A stretch of DNA of 64,000 nt from Bacteroidales bacterium (GCA_017445015.1 JAFSVL010000057.1:45320-109319); one strand, 5' to 3'. Numbered from the stretch's first letter, positions 26,256 through 35,614 are shown. Made by a program: numbers and translations. Notes: generated by a model not told the origin, from the sequence alone.

Positions 26256-28253
26256 ATGAAAAAGAAAAGCAGGAAACAGGGCGGGAAGAAAATTTTCCCG
26301 CAGGTGACCGGGAAGGTCAAGATGACGCGGGACGGGTTTATCTTCGTCATCGTCGAAGGAGAAGAGGACGACATCTATGTCAAGGCATCAAAGACGAGGC
26401 ACGCCCTGGACGGGGATATCGTCAGGGTGGCCGTCACCCGGCAGAACGGCAAGGTCCACCGCCGCGAGGGCGAAGTCGTCGAGATCCTGGAACGCGGCCG
26501 CAAGTGTTTCGTCGGCTATATGCACTATATGGGCGCCCAGGCCTGGGTGCTGATGCAGAGCAAGTATATGCCCTACGATATCATGGTGGACGCGGAGCAG
26601 GCCCGTGAAATGGGGGCCCAGGCGGGAATGAAGGTGGCCGCCTCCGTGGACAAGTGGGACCGCGGAAGCATCAATCCCTACGGACATCTTGTCGATGTGC
26701 TCGGCTTCCCCGGAGAGAATGAGACCGAGATGCACGCCATCCTTGCGGAATTCAACCTCCCGTACCGCTTCCCCGCCGATGTGGAAAAGGAAGCGGAAAC
26801 CGTCAGGGAAGAAATCGGAAAGGCGGAACTCAAGGGCCGTCTGGATATGCGCGACACTTTCACTTTCACCATCGATCCCGCCGATGCCAAGGACTTTGAC
26901 GACGCGCTGTCCTTCCGGCGGCTCGGGAACGGGGATATCGAGGTTGGCGTACATATCGCCGATGTGTCCTGGTATGTAAAGCCGGGGACCGCCATCGACC
27001 GGGAGGCCAGGGAGAGGGGGACGTCCGTGTATCTCGTGGACCGCACCGTGCCGATGCTCCCTGAAAAACTCAGCAACAAAGTGTGTTCGCTGCGCCCCGG
27101 AGAAGACAAATTGTGCTTTTCCGTCATTTTCAACCTGAGCCCGAAAGCGGAAATCCGCAAGCGCTGGTTCGGGCGCACCGTCATCCGTTCCGATTTCAGG
27201 CTGGATTACGATCAGGCGCAGGCCATCATTGAAGGCGGCGCCCCGGAAAAGACGGACGAAGGGCTGAAAGATGCCATACTCACGCTGGACGGTCTGGCAA
27301 AGCGCCTCAAGGCGGGCCGTTTCAAGGCCGGCGCGGTCAACTTCGACCGCCCCGAGATGAAAGTGGAGGTAGATGCGGCCGGAAAACCCCTGCGGGTGTA
27401 TCAGAAAATATCGAAGGAGGCCAACTTCCTCATCGAAGAATTCATGCTGCTTGCCAACCGCAGCGTAGCGGAACTCATCGCCACCGGCGGCAAGATGAAC
27501 GGAGTGGCATCCAAAAAAGCCAAGACCTTCGTCTATCGCGTACACGGGGAACCCAACAGCGAGAAACTGCAGTCGCTCAAAGCCTTTGCCGGGCACTTCG
27601 GATACAGCATGGACGGCTCTCTGGAAGGCCGCGAGGCGGCAAAGTCCCTGAACGCCCTGCTTGCGGCGGCAAAGGGAAAGGCGGAGAGCGCCACCTTCGA
27701 GGACCTGGCCCTCAGAGCCATGGCGAAGGCCTTCTACAGCACCGACAATATCGGCCATTACGGGCTCGCCTTCCCTTTCTATACACACTTCACCTCGCCG
27801 ATACGCCGCTATCCGGACACCATGGTGCACAGGCTGCTTTCTTCCTATCTGGAGGGGGGCGGGAGCGCTTCGCCCGAGGGCACCGAAAAAGAGTGCAAGC
27901 ATGCATCGGAACGCGAGGTCGTCGCCGCCGACGCGGAGCGCACGAGCGTCAAGTACAAACTCGTGGAGTTCATGCAGGACAAGGTCGGGCAGGCATTTGA
28001 CGGCCGCATCTCCGGCATTACCGAATGGGGCATGTACGTGGAGATAGAGCCCACGAAAATTGAAGGCATGGTACCCCTGCGGGAAATCCGCTCCGATTTC
28101 TTCGAGTTCGACGAAAAGACGTGGAGCCTGTGCGGGAAGCGTACCCACAAGCGCTACCGGCTCGGCGATCCGGTACGCATCAAAGTCAAGAATGCCAACC
28201 TCGAACAGCGCCTGCTGGACTTCGAACTGGCAGAAGCGCCTTCCCGCGGATGA
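26256..28253 (+). CDS. rnr: ribonuclease R
   Basis: 665 residues, somewhat shorter than the usual 700-800. Degrades structured RNA 3'-5'. Order: Lys-rich start, cold-shock-type OB domain (GKVKMTRDGFIFVIVEGEED), second OB part, then the RNB catalytic domain with DPADAKDFDDALSFRRL (metal-binding Asp residues) and HIADVSWYVKPG. The C-terminal S1 domain is GQAFDGRISGITEWGMYVEI. The shortness comes from a reduced N-terminus (no helix-turn-helix domain). The next gene overlaps by 4 bases (ATGA). Confidence 0.95.
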   Translation: MKKKSRKQGGKKIFPQVTGKVKMTRDGFIFVIVEGEEDDIYVKASKTRHALDGDIVRVAVTRQNGKVHRREGEVVEILERGRKCFVGYMHYMGAQAWVLMQSKYMPYDIMVDAEQAREMGAQAGMKVAASVDKWDRGSINPYGHLVDVLGFPGENETEMHAILAEFNLPYRFPADVEKEAETVREEIGKAELKGRLDMRDTFTFTIDPADAKDFDDALSFRRLGNGDIEVGVHIADVSWYVKPGTAIDREARERGTSVYLVDRTVPMLPEKLSNKVCSLRPGEDKLCFSVIFNLSPKAEIRKRWFGRTVIRSDFRLDYDQAQAIIEGGAPEKTDEGLKDAILTLDGLAKRLKAGRFKAGAVNFDRPEMKVEVDAAGKPLRVYQKISKEANFLIEEFMLLANRSVAELIATGGKMNGVASKKAKTFVYRVHGEPNSEKLQSLKAFAGHFGYSMDGSLEGREAAKSLNALLAAAKGKAESATFEDLALRAMAKAFYSTDNIGHYGLAFPFYTHFTSPIRRYPDTMVHRLLSSYLEGGGSASPEGTEKECKHASEREVVAADAERTSVKYKLVEFMQDKVGQAFDGRISGITEWGMYVEIEPTKIEGMVPLREIRSDFFEFDEKTWSLCGKRTHKRYRLGDPVRIKVKNANLEQRLLDFELAEAPSRG

Positions 28254-29170
28254 AACGCATCGGCGCATTGATTGCCCGCTATATGTCCGCCCTCGTGCTG
28301 GCGGCCGCGCTTTGCGCCTTTTTGTGGCCGGATACCTTCGGCTTTATCCGCACGTCATGGATCAGCCCGCTGCTGGGGCTCGTCATGTTCGGGATGGGGC
28401 TGACGCTCGAATGGAAAGCCTTTGCGACGGTCTTCGCAAGGCCCTTTGAAGTAAGCATCGGAGTGCTTTGCCAGTTCCTGCTGATGCCGCTGCTCGCCTG
28501 GGCGCTGACGCGGATTTTCCGTCTGCCGGCGGAACTTGCCGCCGGGGTACTGCTGGTCGGCTGCTGCCCCGGAGGGACCAGTTCCAATGTCATCAGTTTC
28601 CTTGCCAAAGGTGATGTCGCCCTCTCGGTGGGCATGACGGCGGTATCCACCTTGCTGGCACCCGTCATGACCCCGCTGCTGATGCAACTCTTTGCCGGAA
28701 CAGTCATCCCGGTACATTTCTTCGCCATGTTCCGGTCCATCCTCCTGGTAGTGGTCCTGCCCATTGCCCTGGGATTGCTCGTCAAACGCTTCCTGCCCGC
28801 ATTCTCGGCGGGAGCCGTTCCCGCCCTGCCCGCCCTTTCCACCGTCGTCATCATCCTGATCGTGATTTCCGTCGTGGCGGCCAACGCCGTAAAACTACAC
28901 GACTGCGGATGGGTGATGATTGCCGTGGTCATGCTGCACAATCTTTCCGGATATGCGCTGGGCTATCTTGCCGCCCGGCTCCTGCGTTTCAGGACCGACA
29001 AGGCCAAGACCGTAAGTATCGAGGTGGGGATGCAGAATTCTGGGCTGGCGTGCAGTCTCGCGGCCACGCATTTCCCCGGCCTTGCAATGGCCACCGTTCC
29101 CGGCGCCCTGTTCAGCGTCTGGCACAACATTTCCGGCGCCCTGCTTGCCCGCTTCTATGCGCGGAACTGA
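28250..29170 (+). CDS. bile acid:sodium symporter family transporter
   Basis: 306 residues from the ATG at 28250, which overlaps the rnr stop by 4 bases. About nine to ten hydrophobic segments are visible. Family motifs include MFGMGLTLEWKAF after helix 2, LLVGCCPGGTSSNVISFLAKGDVALS (the sodium-site region with GGTxSN), and EVGMQNSGLACSLAATHF (EVGMQNxGLA). Members move bile acids, pantoate, thiamine precursors or other organic anions with sodium; the substrate cannot be told from sequence. Coupling to rnr has no obvious functional meaning. Confidence 0.92.
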   Translation: MKRIGALIARYMSALVLAAALCAFLWPDTFGFIRTSWISPLLGLVMFGMGLTLEWKAFATVFARPFEVSIGVLCQFLLMPLLAWALTRIFRLPAELAAGVLLVGCCPGGTSSNVISFLAKGDVALSVGMTAVSTLLAPVMTPLLMQLFAGTVIPVHFFAMFRSILLVVVLPIALGLLVKRFLPAFSAGAVPALPALSTVVIILIVISVVAANAVKLHDCGWVMIAVVMLHNLSGYALGYLAARLLRFRTDKAKTVSIEVGMQNSGLACSLAATHFPGLAMATVPGALFSVWHNISGALLARFYARN

Positions 29171-29299
29171 TACCCCCCCCCATGTTTGACACCCAGGATT
29201 TCCTGAATCCCCGAATGTCGCCTTCGGGCGGGGGCCTGATGCCAGACTTCTATTGTTAACCGACGCAGCGGCTCGGCCGTACCTTTTCATTCACGATGC

Positions 29300-29368
29300 T
29301 TTACCGCAAAAGTTACCGTCATTTTACCGCAAATCTTACCACCGATTTTCCACAAATCTTACCGCCAA
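29300..29368. repeat. three degenerate tandem repeats of 22-24 bases
   Basis: Units begin TTTACCGCAAAAGTTACC (29300), TTTACCGCAAATCTTACC (29323) and TTTCCACAAATCTTACCGCC (29347), with spacing of 23 and 24 bases. A partial reversed CTTTTGCGG follows at about 29369-29377. They resemble iterons or binding-site arrays just upstream of the ATPase gene. Confidence 0.6.
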
Positions 29369-29393
29369 CTTTTGCGGAAATATTTGGATGAGT

Positions 29394-29414
29394 GCAATTT
29401 AATGTCTAAATTGC
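29394..29414. promoter_or_regulatory. perfect 8-bp inverted repeat abutting the ATPase start
   Basis: GCAATTTA (29394-29401), spacer ATGTC, TAAATTGC (29407-29414), one base before the ATG at 29416. It could be an operator for self-control, or an RNA hairpin hiding the start codon. Confidence 0.5.
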
Positions 29415-29415
29415 G

Positions 29416-30723
29416 ATGCGAAACAAAAATATGGTTATGGGCTACCTGAAAAGAGTGATTGATGACCAGCTGCAGGATTATCTCGACGCCTTCGGTGCGG
29501 TCAATATAGAAGGCCCCAAATGGTGCGGAAAGACGACAACCGCCAAACAGAAAGCCGCAAGCATCATCGAGTTGCAGGATACCGACAAACGGGATGAATA
29601 CCTTGCCACTGCGCAGACGAAGGCTTCCCTGCTGTTGGAGGGCGAAACGCCGCGCCTGATTGACGAATGGCAGGATGCGCCCACCCTGTGGGACGCCGTC
29701 CGCGTCGCCTGTGACCGGCGGCAGAAACCTTCCCAGTTCATCCTCACCGGCTCTTCCGTGGCTGACACCGACGAAGCAGCGCATACCGGTACCGGGCGCA
29801 TCGCGGGGCTTACTATGTATCCGATGAGTCTCTATGAAACTGGAGAATCCACCGGTGCCGTCTCGCTTGAGGGATTGTTTGACAATCCAGTCCAGGACAT
29901 CGCAACCCGCTCAAAAATGAGTGTGGAAGACCTTATCTTCGCTGCTTGCCGTGGAGGTTGGCCGGCAACGCTTCAGCCGACGACTGACCGAGGCAAACTC
30001 CTTGTCGCCAAGAATTACGTAAAGACCGTCTGCGAGAAGGACATTTCCAGGGCGGCCAAAGAGAAACTCGACCCTAAGATTGCGAAAGCCATTCTGCGCT
30101 CGTATGCCCGCAACGTCTCATCATTGGCCGACAAGGCCACCATCCTTGCGGATGTGACCGCAAACAATGACTCTCTGGTCCGGAGCACATTCGACAAGTA
30201 TGTCTCCGCATTTGAGAAACTCTTCGTCATTCAGGACATCGGTGCCTGGAACCCGTCAATCCGTTCCAAGACCGCCATCCGCAGCGGTGAGAAACGCAGC
30301 TTCTGCGACCCTTCTGTCGCCGCCTCCGCTCTCGGCCTTGGGCCAGGGCAACTGCAGACCCAGCTCAAGACTTTCGGCTTCATCTTCGAGTGTATGTGCG
30401 TCAGGGACCTCAAAGTCTATTCCGCCCTGCTCGGAGGCGAAATCTCCCACTATAGGGACCGTTACGGCCTGGAATCCGACATTGTGCTCCACCTGGAGGA
30501 CGGCCGCTATGCGCTGATCGAGTGCAAGCTGGGCAGCAGCGAAATCGAGGAAGGCGCATCCCACCTTAAAGAACTCGTCGAACTGATCCGAAAACATAAT
30601 CAGGAAGAGAAGCACGTTCCCCTCCGTGAACCGGATCTTCTGATGGTCGTGACTGGTGGAGAATACGCTTACTCCCGTTCCGACGGAGTCCACGTCATCC
30701 CCCTCGCCTGCCTCAAACAATAA
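29416..30723 (+). CDS. AAA-type ATPase with DUF4143 C-terminal domain
   Basis: 435 residues from the ATG at 29416; a later ATG at residue 8 (MGYLKRVIDDQLQDYLDAFG) is also possible. P-loop VNIEGPKWCGKTTTAKQ (GxxxxGKT), Walker B-like GETPRLIDEWQDAP and sensor FILTGSS place it in the predicted ATPase family with C-terminal DUF4143. The latter region, LFVIQDIGAWNPSIRSKTA onward, contains a nuclease-like fold cue IVLHLEDGRYALIECKLG (D-x(n)-E-x-K). The cellular role of the family is unclear; members are scattered and often horizontally acquired. It sits alone between the symporter and rsgA, preceded by repeats, which fits a recent insertion. Confidence 0.85.
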   Translation: MRNKNMVMGYLKRVIDDQLQDYLDAFGAVNIEGPKWCGKTTTAKQKAASIIELQDTDKRDEYLATAQTKASLLLEGETPRLIDEWQDAPTLWDAVRVACDRRQKPSQFILTGSSVADTDEAAHTGTGRIAGLTMYPMSLYETGESTGAVSLEGLFDNPVQDIATRSKMSVEDLIFAACRGGWPATLQPTTDRGKLLVAKNYVKTVCEKDISRAAKEKLDPKIAKAILRSYARNVSSLADKATILADVTANNDSLVRSTFDKYVSAFEKLFVIQDIGAWNPSIRSKTAIRSGEKRSFCDPSVAASALGLGPGQLQTQLKTFGFIFECMCVRDLKVYSALLGGEISHYRDRYGLESDIVLHLEDGRYALIECKLGSSEIEEGASHLKELVELIRKHNQEEKHVPLREPDLLMVVTGGEYAYSRSDGVHVIPLACLKQ

Positions 30724-31072
30724 TGGGATTGCTGCAGCATTTCTGATCTCTTTAGTCGTGCCCAAGGCCTATGACAACATTTTAGATATCATTTTTGGGA
30801 ATGGTGACCTACCAGTAAGTACTATAGTTATCAACGGTGTATTACTGCTTGATGCAATAATTCAGGGAATCACCAGATATGCCACCCATTCAGCAGACAA
30901 ATAATCTGAGTTTTGCGTACCTTTTTATCCTGACGGGGTGCAGGGAAAAAGACTGTAAACAGAACTGACCATTTCATTCACAGGCCCGGCATCCCCCTTC
31001 TGGGATGAATATTCGCAATCGCAAGGATGGGAAAATACGCTTGTTCTGCACAAGATTTAAAATGGCCCGGTC
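30724..31072. other. 349-base gap without a supported gene
   Basis: Between the ATPase stop and the rsgA stop. An open frame reaches 30904 in another phase but lacks a good start. The stretch 30770-30900 is more AT-rich than its surroundings and may be a gene relic. A small hairpin CATCCC/GGGATG lies at 30990-31007 with no T-run. No promoter recognised. Confidence 0.5.
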
Positions 31073-32017
31073 TCAGCGGAACTTTCCGTCCTCTTCGAGC
31101 ATGCCGAGGTAGGAGTTGTAGCGCTCGGGGCTGATTTCGCCGCGTTCAAGCGCCTCCTTTACCGCACAGCCCGGTTCATGGGTGTGGGTGCAGGGGATGA
31201 AGCGGCATTTTCCGGAGAGGCGGAGCATCTCCGGAAAATAGGAGGCCGTCTCAGCGGCCTCCAGGCCTGAAAGGCCGAAGCCGCGAAGCCCCGGCGTATC
31301 GATCATGAAGCCGCCGCAGGAAAGCGGATACATCTCGTAAAGGGAAGTGGTGTGGCAGCCCTGCAGGTGGACGGCAGACAATTCCCCGACCTTGGGAGAA
31401 AGGGAGGGGTCGAGCGCCTTTACCAGCGAGGACTTCCCCACTCCGGATTCACCGGTGAGCAGACTCAGCCCGGAGGAACATTCCCCGCGCAAGCTTTCTA
31501 TCCCCTCTCCCGTCCTGACCGAAGCCGGAATGACCCTGTAGCCGGCCTGACGATAGATATCCAGGAAACGCGCCACCTCGTCCGGGGCTTCGGAACCGTA
31601 CAAATCCATTTTGTTGAGGACGATGAGCGGTTTTACCCCGTAGGCCTCGCAACTCACAAGGATGCGGTCCAGGAAAGGCTGTTTGATTTCCGGAAAGTAG
31701 AGGGTCACCACAATGACGGCCCGGTCCAGATTGGCCGCAATCACGTGGCTGCGGCGCGAGAGGTTGGTGGACCTGCGGACCAGATGGTTGCGCCTTTCGA
31801 GCACCCGGGTGATGATGGCCGGGGATTTTTCCGAGGGCTCGTCATCGTATTCGCAAAGCACCTCGTCCCCCACCGCCACAGGGTTGGTGGAAGCGCTTCC
31901 TTCGAGCCGTACTTTCCCCCGCAGGACCGCAGGGAAGGGCTTCCATGCGGGGAGCGGGCTCAGCAGGAAATGGCTGCCGGCATTCTTTACCACCGTGGCC
32001 TGCAACTGCCTCTTCAT
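31073..32017 (-). CDS. rsgA: ribosome small subunit-dependent GTPase A
   Basis: 314 residues. Helps late maturation of the 30S subunit. Circularly permuted GTPase order: N-terminal OB domain, G4 LNKMDLY, then G1 LLTGESGVGKSSLVKAL, then G3 IDTPGLRGFG. The C-terminal zinc-binding region is CRFIPCTHTHEPGCAV. The ATG is immediately next to the nifJ stop (no gap), so it is the last gene of the LeuA-like/ligase/nifJ/rsgA unit. Confidence 0.96.
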   Translation of the reverse strand: MKRQLQATVVKNAGSHFLLSPLPAWKPFPAVLRGKVRLEGSASTNPVAVGDEVLCEYDDEPSEKSPAIITRVLERRNHLVRRSTNLSRRSHVIAANLDRAVIVVTLYFPEIKQPFLDRILVSCEAYGVKPLIVLNKMDLYGSEAPDEVARFLDIYRQAGYRVIPASVRTGEGIESLRGECSSGLSLLTGESGVGKSSLVKALDPSLSPKVGELSAVHLQGCHTTSLYEMYPLSCGGFMIDTPGLRGFGLSGLEAAETASYFPEMLRLSGKCRFIPCTHTHEPGCAVKEALERGEISPERYNSYLGMLEEDGKFR

Positions 32018-35000
32018 CTATAGTTTGCGGTATTTCTCATAACGGGCGGCAGCGTCGGCATCCGCCTGTTCGAAGAGTTGCCGGGCATTTTCCGGGAAAC
32101 TGCGGCGCAGGGAGGCGTAGCGCGTCTCCCCCTCCAGGAACTCGGCATAGGGCATCGTAGGCTCCGGGGAATCCAGCTGGAAAGGCTTTTCCTTCCGGGG
32201 ATCATAGCGATAAAGGGTCCAGTAACCGCTCTGCACGGCCCTCTTCATCTCTTCCTGCACCCGCTCCATCCCGATCCGGATGCCGTGTTCGGCGCAGGGG
32301 GCATAGGAAATGATGACCGACGGTCCGTCATACGACTGCGCCTCCTTTATGGCTTTTAAGAGTTGCGCAGGGTCTGCTCCCATCGCCACCTGCGCCACAT
32401 ATACGTTGCCATAGGTCATCAGCATGGCGCCGAGGTCCTTCTTGGCACTCTTTTTCCCGGACGAGGCGAACTTTGCCACCGCGCCGAGCGGCGTCGCCTT
32501 GCTGCTCTGCCCACCGGTATTGGAATAGACCTCGGTATCTACGATCAACACGTTCAGGTTCTCCCCGCCGGCAATCACGTGGTCCAGGCCGCCGAATCCT
32601 ATGTCATAGGCCCAGCCGTCGCCGCCGTACATCCAGAAAGTCTTTGCGGCAAAGAGGTCCCGCATGGAGAGCAGTTGCAACGCTTCCGCACTCCCCTCCT
32701 TCTCCAGCAACGCCAGCAGCGCGTCCCCCGCAGCGCGGGATGCGTCATAGTCGTCAAAGGCAGCGAGGAAGGCGGTGCAGGCTTCTTTCAGGGCGCCTGC
32801 CGCCGATGCGGAAAAGGCTTCGACCAGCATTTTCAGCCGAGCCCGGCGCTGTTTGACCGAAAGGCACATCCCGAGGCAAAGTTCCGCATTGTTCTCGAAA
32901 AGGCTGTTGGTCCAGGCGGGACCGAATCCGCGCCGGTCGGTGGTATAGGGGATGCCCGGCATCGCCGCGCCCCAAGCCTGCGAACAGCCTGTGGCATTGG
33001 CCCAATAGACCCTGTCGCCGAAAAGCTGGGTAAGCAGTTTGGCATAAGGCGTCTCACCGCAACCCGCACAGGCCGCGGAATATTCCAGCAGCGGAGTCCT
33101 GAACTGGCTGCCCTTTATGCTGTACGGATCAAACCTGTCTCCCCTGGAAGGCAGCGAAAGGGCATAGTCATACAGGCCGCGCGAAGATTCGGACGGAAGC
33201 GCCGGCTCCATTTCCAAGGCCTGGACCGGGCAGGATGCCGAGCAGCTGCCGCAACCGGTACAGTCAAATTCCGAGAGCGCGAGCGCAAAGTGCAGACCCT
33301 TCGCGGAAGGACCCTTCGCCGGGGCCGTGACAAAGCACTCAGGAGCCGCAGCCGCTTCAGTATCGTCCAGCAGGAACGGCCGGATGGCCGCGTGGGGGCA
33401 GACCAGCGAGCAGCGGTTGCACTGGATGCACTTTTCCGCCTTCCAGCGGGGCAGGCGCACCGCTATGCCGCGCTTCTCATAGGCGGTAAGGCCCAGTTCC
33501 ATGCACCCGTCCACATAGGGCAGGAACGCGCTGACGGGAAGGTCGTCACCCTTCTGCGCATTGACCGGTTCAAGGATCCCGCTTACAACGGCGGGCACCG
33601 CGGCGGCATCTGCCGGGGTTTCGTCCCCCATGCAAGCCCATGAAGCCGGCACGGGGACTTCCCGCACCCTCGCCGCACCCTCGTCGATGGCGGCAATGTT
33701 CTTTGCGACGACGGCATCGCCTTTGGCGAAATAGGTCTTTCGCGCGGCATCTTTCATCGCATCGAGGGCCGTCTGTCTGTCGATAATGCCGGAAACGGAG
33801 AAAAAGGCCGCCTGCAGCACGGTGTTGGTATGGCTGCCAAGGCCCAGGCGAAGGGCGATTTCAGTTGCGTCGATGACAAAGAGCCGCTGCTTTCTGAGGG
33901 CCAGGGAGCGCTTCACCGCCGCCGGCAGGAATGATTCGAGGGCATCGCCTTCAAAAGTACAGTTAAGCAGGAAATATCCGCCTTCCTTGAGTTCGGAAAG
34001 CATATCATAGCGCCGGATGTAACTGGCGTTGTGGCAGGCCACGAAATCGGCGTTCTTGACATAATAAGAGCGCTCAACGGGGCTTTTTCCGAAACGCAGG
34101 TGCGATTTTGTAACGCCGAAGGATTTCTTCGCATCGTACTCGAAATAGGCCTGTCCGTAAAGTCCGGCGCAGTCGCTGACGATATGGACGGTATTTTTGT
34201 TCGCGCCCACGGTTCCGTCACCGCCCAGTCCCCAAAACTTGCAGCTGTAAATCCCGGCGCCTTCTTCGGTAAAGGGCACGGAAGGCAGGGAACGGAAGGT
34301 CACGTCGTCGTTGATGCCGACGGTAAAACCATTTTTGGGGGCAGCGGAAGCGAGGTTTTCAAAGACGGCGAGCAACTGCCCCGGATCCGTGTCCTTCGAG
34401 GAAAGTCCGTAGCGGCCGCCGACGATGGTAAAATCCTTGCCGGAGGCTTGGGCCGCAGTACAAAAGTCCTCATAGAGCGGTTCTCCCGCGCTTCCGGGCT
34501 CCTTGCAACGGTCAAGCACCGCCACCTTCTTTACCGTCGGCGGCAGGACGCGGAAAAGATGCTCCGCGCTGAACGGACGGTAAAGGTGGACCTGCAGGAA
34601 TCCGGTTTTCCTTCCGGCGGCATTCAACATATCCACCGCTTCTTTCACGGCCCCGGACACGCTGCCCATCGCCAGGATGACCTCCGTGGCGTCAGGGGCA
34701 CCGTAATAATTGAAAAGATGGTAATCGCGTCCGGTAAGCGCGTTGATTTTCTGCAGATAGTCCTCCACAATGTCCGGCAGGGCGTCATACCAGGGATTGC
34801 AGGCTTCCCGGGCCTGGAAGAAGACATCGGGATTCTGGACGGTACTGCGGACAAGGGGATGCTCGGGGTTCAGCGCGCGCGCATGGAACTTATCCAGCGC
34901 ATCCCGGTCCAAAAGGGCGCCCAGCGCCTCCGTATCCGGCAACTCTACCGTATTGATTTCATGCGAAGTACGGAATCCGTCAAAGAAGTGCATGAAAGGA

Positions 35001-35494
35001 GTGGAGCCTTTCAGTGCGGAAAGATGCGCGACCCCGGCAAGGTCCGCCACCTCCTGCACACTGCCCGAACAGAGCATCGCAAAGCCGGTATTGCGGCAGC
35101 ACATTACATCGGAATGGTCGCCGAAAATGCTCATCGCGTGCGTCCCGACCGTCCTTGCCGCCACATGCAAGACCACCGGAAGACGTTCTCCGGCGATACG
35201 GTGCAGCACCGGAATCATCAGCATGAGACCCTGGCTGGAGGTAAAACTGGTAGCGAGGGAACCCGTCTGCGCGGCGCCGTGCACGGCGGCAATCGCCCCG
35301 GCCTCGGACTGCATTTCGGTCAGCGTCACGCTCTGGCCGAAAAGGTTCCTGCGTCCCCCGGCCGCCCACACATCGGTATGCTCCGCCATCGGCGAAGAGG
35401 GCGTAATCGGATAGATGGCCGCTATTTCCGTAAACTCGTACGCAATGTACGCCGCGGCCTCATTGCCGTCCATTGTAACAATTTTTCCCTTCAT
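32018..35494 (-). CDS. nifJ: pyruvate:ferredoxin (flavodoxin) oxidoreductase
   Basis: 1158 residues from the ATG at 35494. The usual N-terminus MKGKIVTMDGNEAAAYIAYE starts here, although the frame extends upstream into the repeat element. Converts pyruvate and CoA to acetyl-CoA, CO2 and reduced ferredoxin. The N-terminal pyrimidine-binding domain has ITPSSPMAEHTD. Two 4Fe-4S motifs are CIQCNRCSLVCPHAAI and CTGCGSCSASCPVQAL. The TPP domain carries the proximal-cluster Cys in AACAGCGETPYAKLL, then GGDGWAYDIGFGGLDHV and VYSNTGGQSSKATPLG. Single-chain homodimeric type. The leader contains structured element copy 2, ending 15 bases before the ATG. Confidence 0.97.
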   Translation of the reverse strand: MKGKIVTMDGNEAAAYIAYEFTEIAAIYPITPSSPMAEHTDVWAAGGRRNLFGQSVTLTEMQSEAGAIAAVHGAAQTGSLATSFTSSQGLMLMIPVLHRIAGERLPVVLHVAARTVGTHAMSIFGDHSDVMCCRNTGFAMLCSGSVQEVADLAGVAHLSALKGSTPFMHFFDGFRTSHEINTVELPDTEALGALLDRDALDKFHARALNPEHPLVRSTVQNPDVFFQAREACNPWYDALPDIVEDYLQKINALTGRDYHLFNYYGAPDATEVILAMGSVSGAVKEAVDMLNAAGRKTGFLQVHLYRPFSAEHLFRVLPPTVKKVAVLDRCKEPGSAGEPLYEDFCTAAQASGKDFTIVGGRYGLSSKDTDPGQLLAVFENLASAAPKNGFTVGINDDVTFRSLPSVPFTEEGAGIYSCKFWGLGGDGTVGANKNTVHIVSDCAGLYGQAYFEYDAKKSFGVTKSHLRFGKSPVERSYYVKNADFVACHNASYIRRYDMLSELKEGGYFLLNCTFEGDALESFLPAAVKRSLALRKQRLFVIDATEIALRLGLGSHTNTVLQAAFFSVSGIIDRQTALDAMKDAARKTYFAKGDAVVAKNIAAIDEGAARVREVPVPASWACMGDETPADAAAVPAVVSGILEPVNAQKGDDLPVSAFLPYVDGCMELGLTAYEKRGIAVRLPRWKAEKCIQCNRCSLVCPHAAIRPFLLDDTEAAAAPECFVTAPAKGPSAKGLHFALALSEFDCTGCGSCSASCPVQALEMEPALPSESSRGLYDYALSLPSRGDRFDPYSIKGSQFRTPLLEYSAACAGCGETPYAKLLTQLFGDRVYWANATGCSQAWGAAMPGIPYTTDRRGFGPAWTNSLFENNAELCLGMCLSVKQRRARLKMLVEAFSASAAGALKEACTAFLAAFDDYDASRAAGDALLALLEKEGSAEALQLLSMRDLFAAKTFWMYGGDGWAYDIGFGGLDHVIAGGENLNVLIVDTEVYSNTGGQSSKATPLGAVAKFASSGKKSAKKDLGAMLMTYGNVYVAQVAMGADPAQLLKAIKEAQSYDGPSVIISYAPCAEHGIRIGMERVQEEMKRAVQSGYWTLYRYDPRKEKPFQLDSPEPTMPYAEFLEGETRYASLRRSFPENARQLFEQADADAAARYEKYRKL

Positions 35495-35508
35495 AAAATC
35501 TATCTCTC

Positions 35509-35614
35509 GCCGTATGCAGTCAGTCGCAGAAGGAAAACCCTCTGCGACCATTTACCCGGATAGGGTTGCGCAGCAACAGGGAACAGAGGGTGTCCTGATG
35601 CGCAAGCATACGGC
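35509..35614 (-). repeat. structured palindromic element, copy 2 of 3 (nifJ leader)
   Basis: The core at 35550-35579 is identical to copy 3 except for its last base. Closing stems differ from the other copies: GCCGTATGC (35509-35517) pairs with GCATACGGC (35606-35614), AGGA with TCCT, and ACCCTCTG (35537-35544) with CAGAGGGT (35584-35591). The stem immediately outside the core is weaker here (CGACC against GGAA). It fills the gap between the ligase stop and the nifJ start. Confidence 0.85.

Larger units (their letters stand above)
29171..29415. other. 245-base non-coding gap with C-tract, UUCG hairpin and tandem repeats
   Basis: It begins with nine C residues (29173-29181). CGCC-TTCG-GGCG (29219-29230) forms a very stable tetraloop hairpin without a T-run. 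The rest holds the TTACCGCAAA-type repeats and the inverted repeat listed separately. I see no gene I would defend and no clear TAnnTTTG box. Confidence 0.6.

Noticed and set aside
29182-29259. 25-codon frame right after the nine-C run
   Set aside because: No promoter, no conserved pattern, and it overlaps a UUCG hairpin; chance occurrence is likely.
30656-30904. Open frame of 82 codons overlapping the ATPase 3' end
   Set aside because: It begins with a GTG inside the ATPase gene and has no start codon in its own non-overlapping part. Hydrophobic content could be a relic, but there is too little to call a gene.
30990-31007. Hairpin CATCCC/GGGATG after the ATPase gene
   Set aside because: Short stem without T-run in either direction; not called a terminator.
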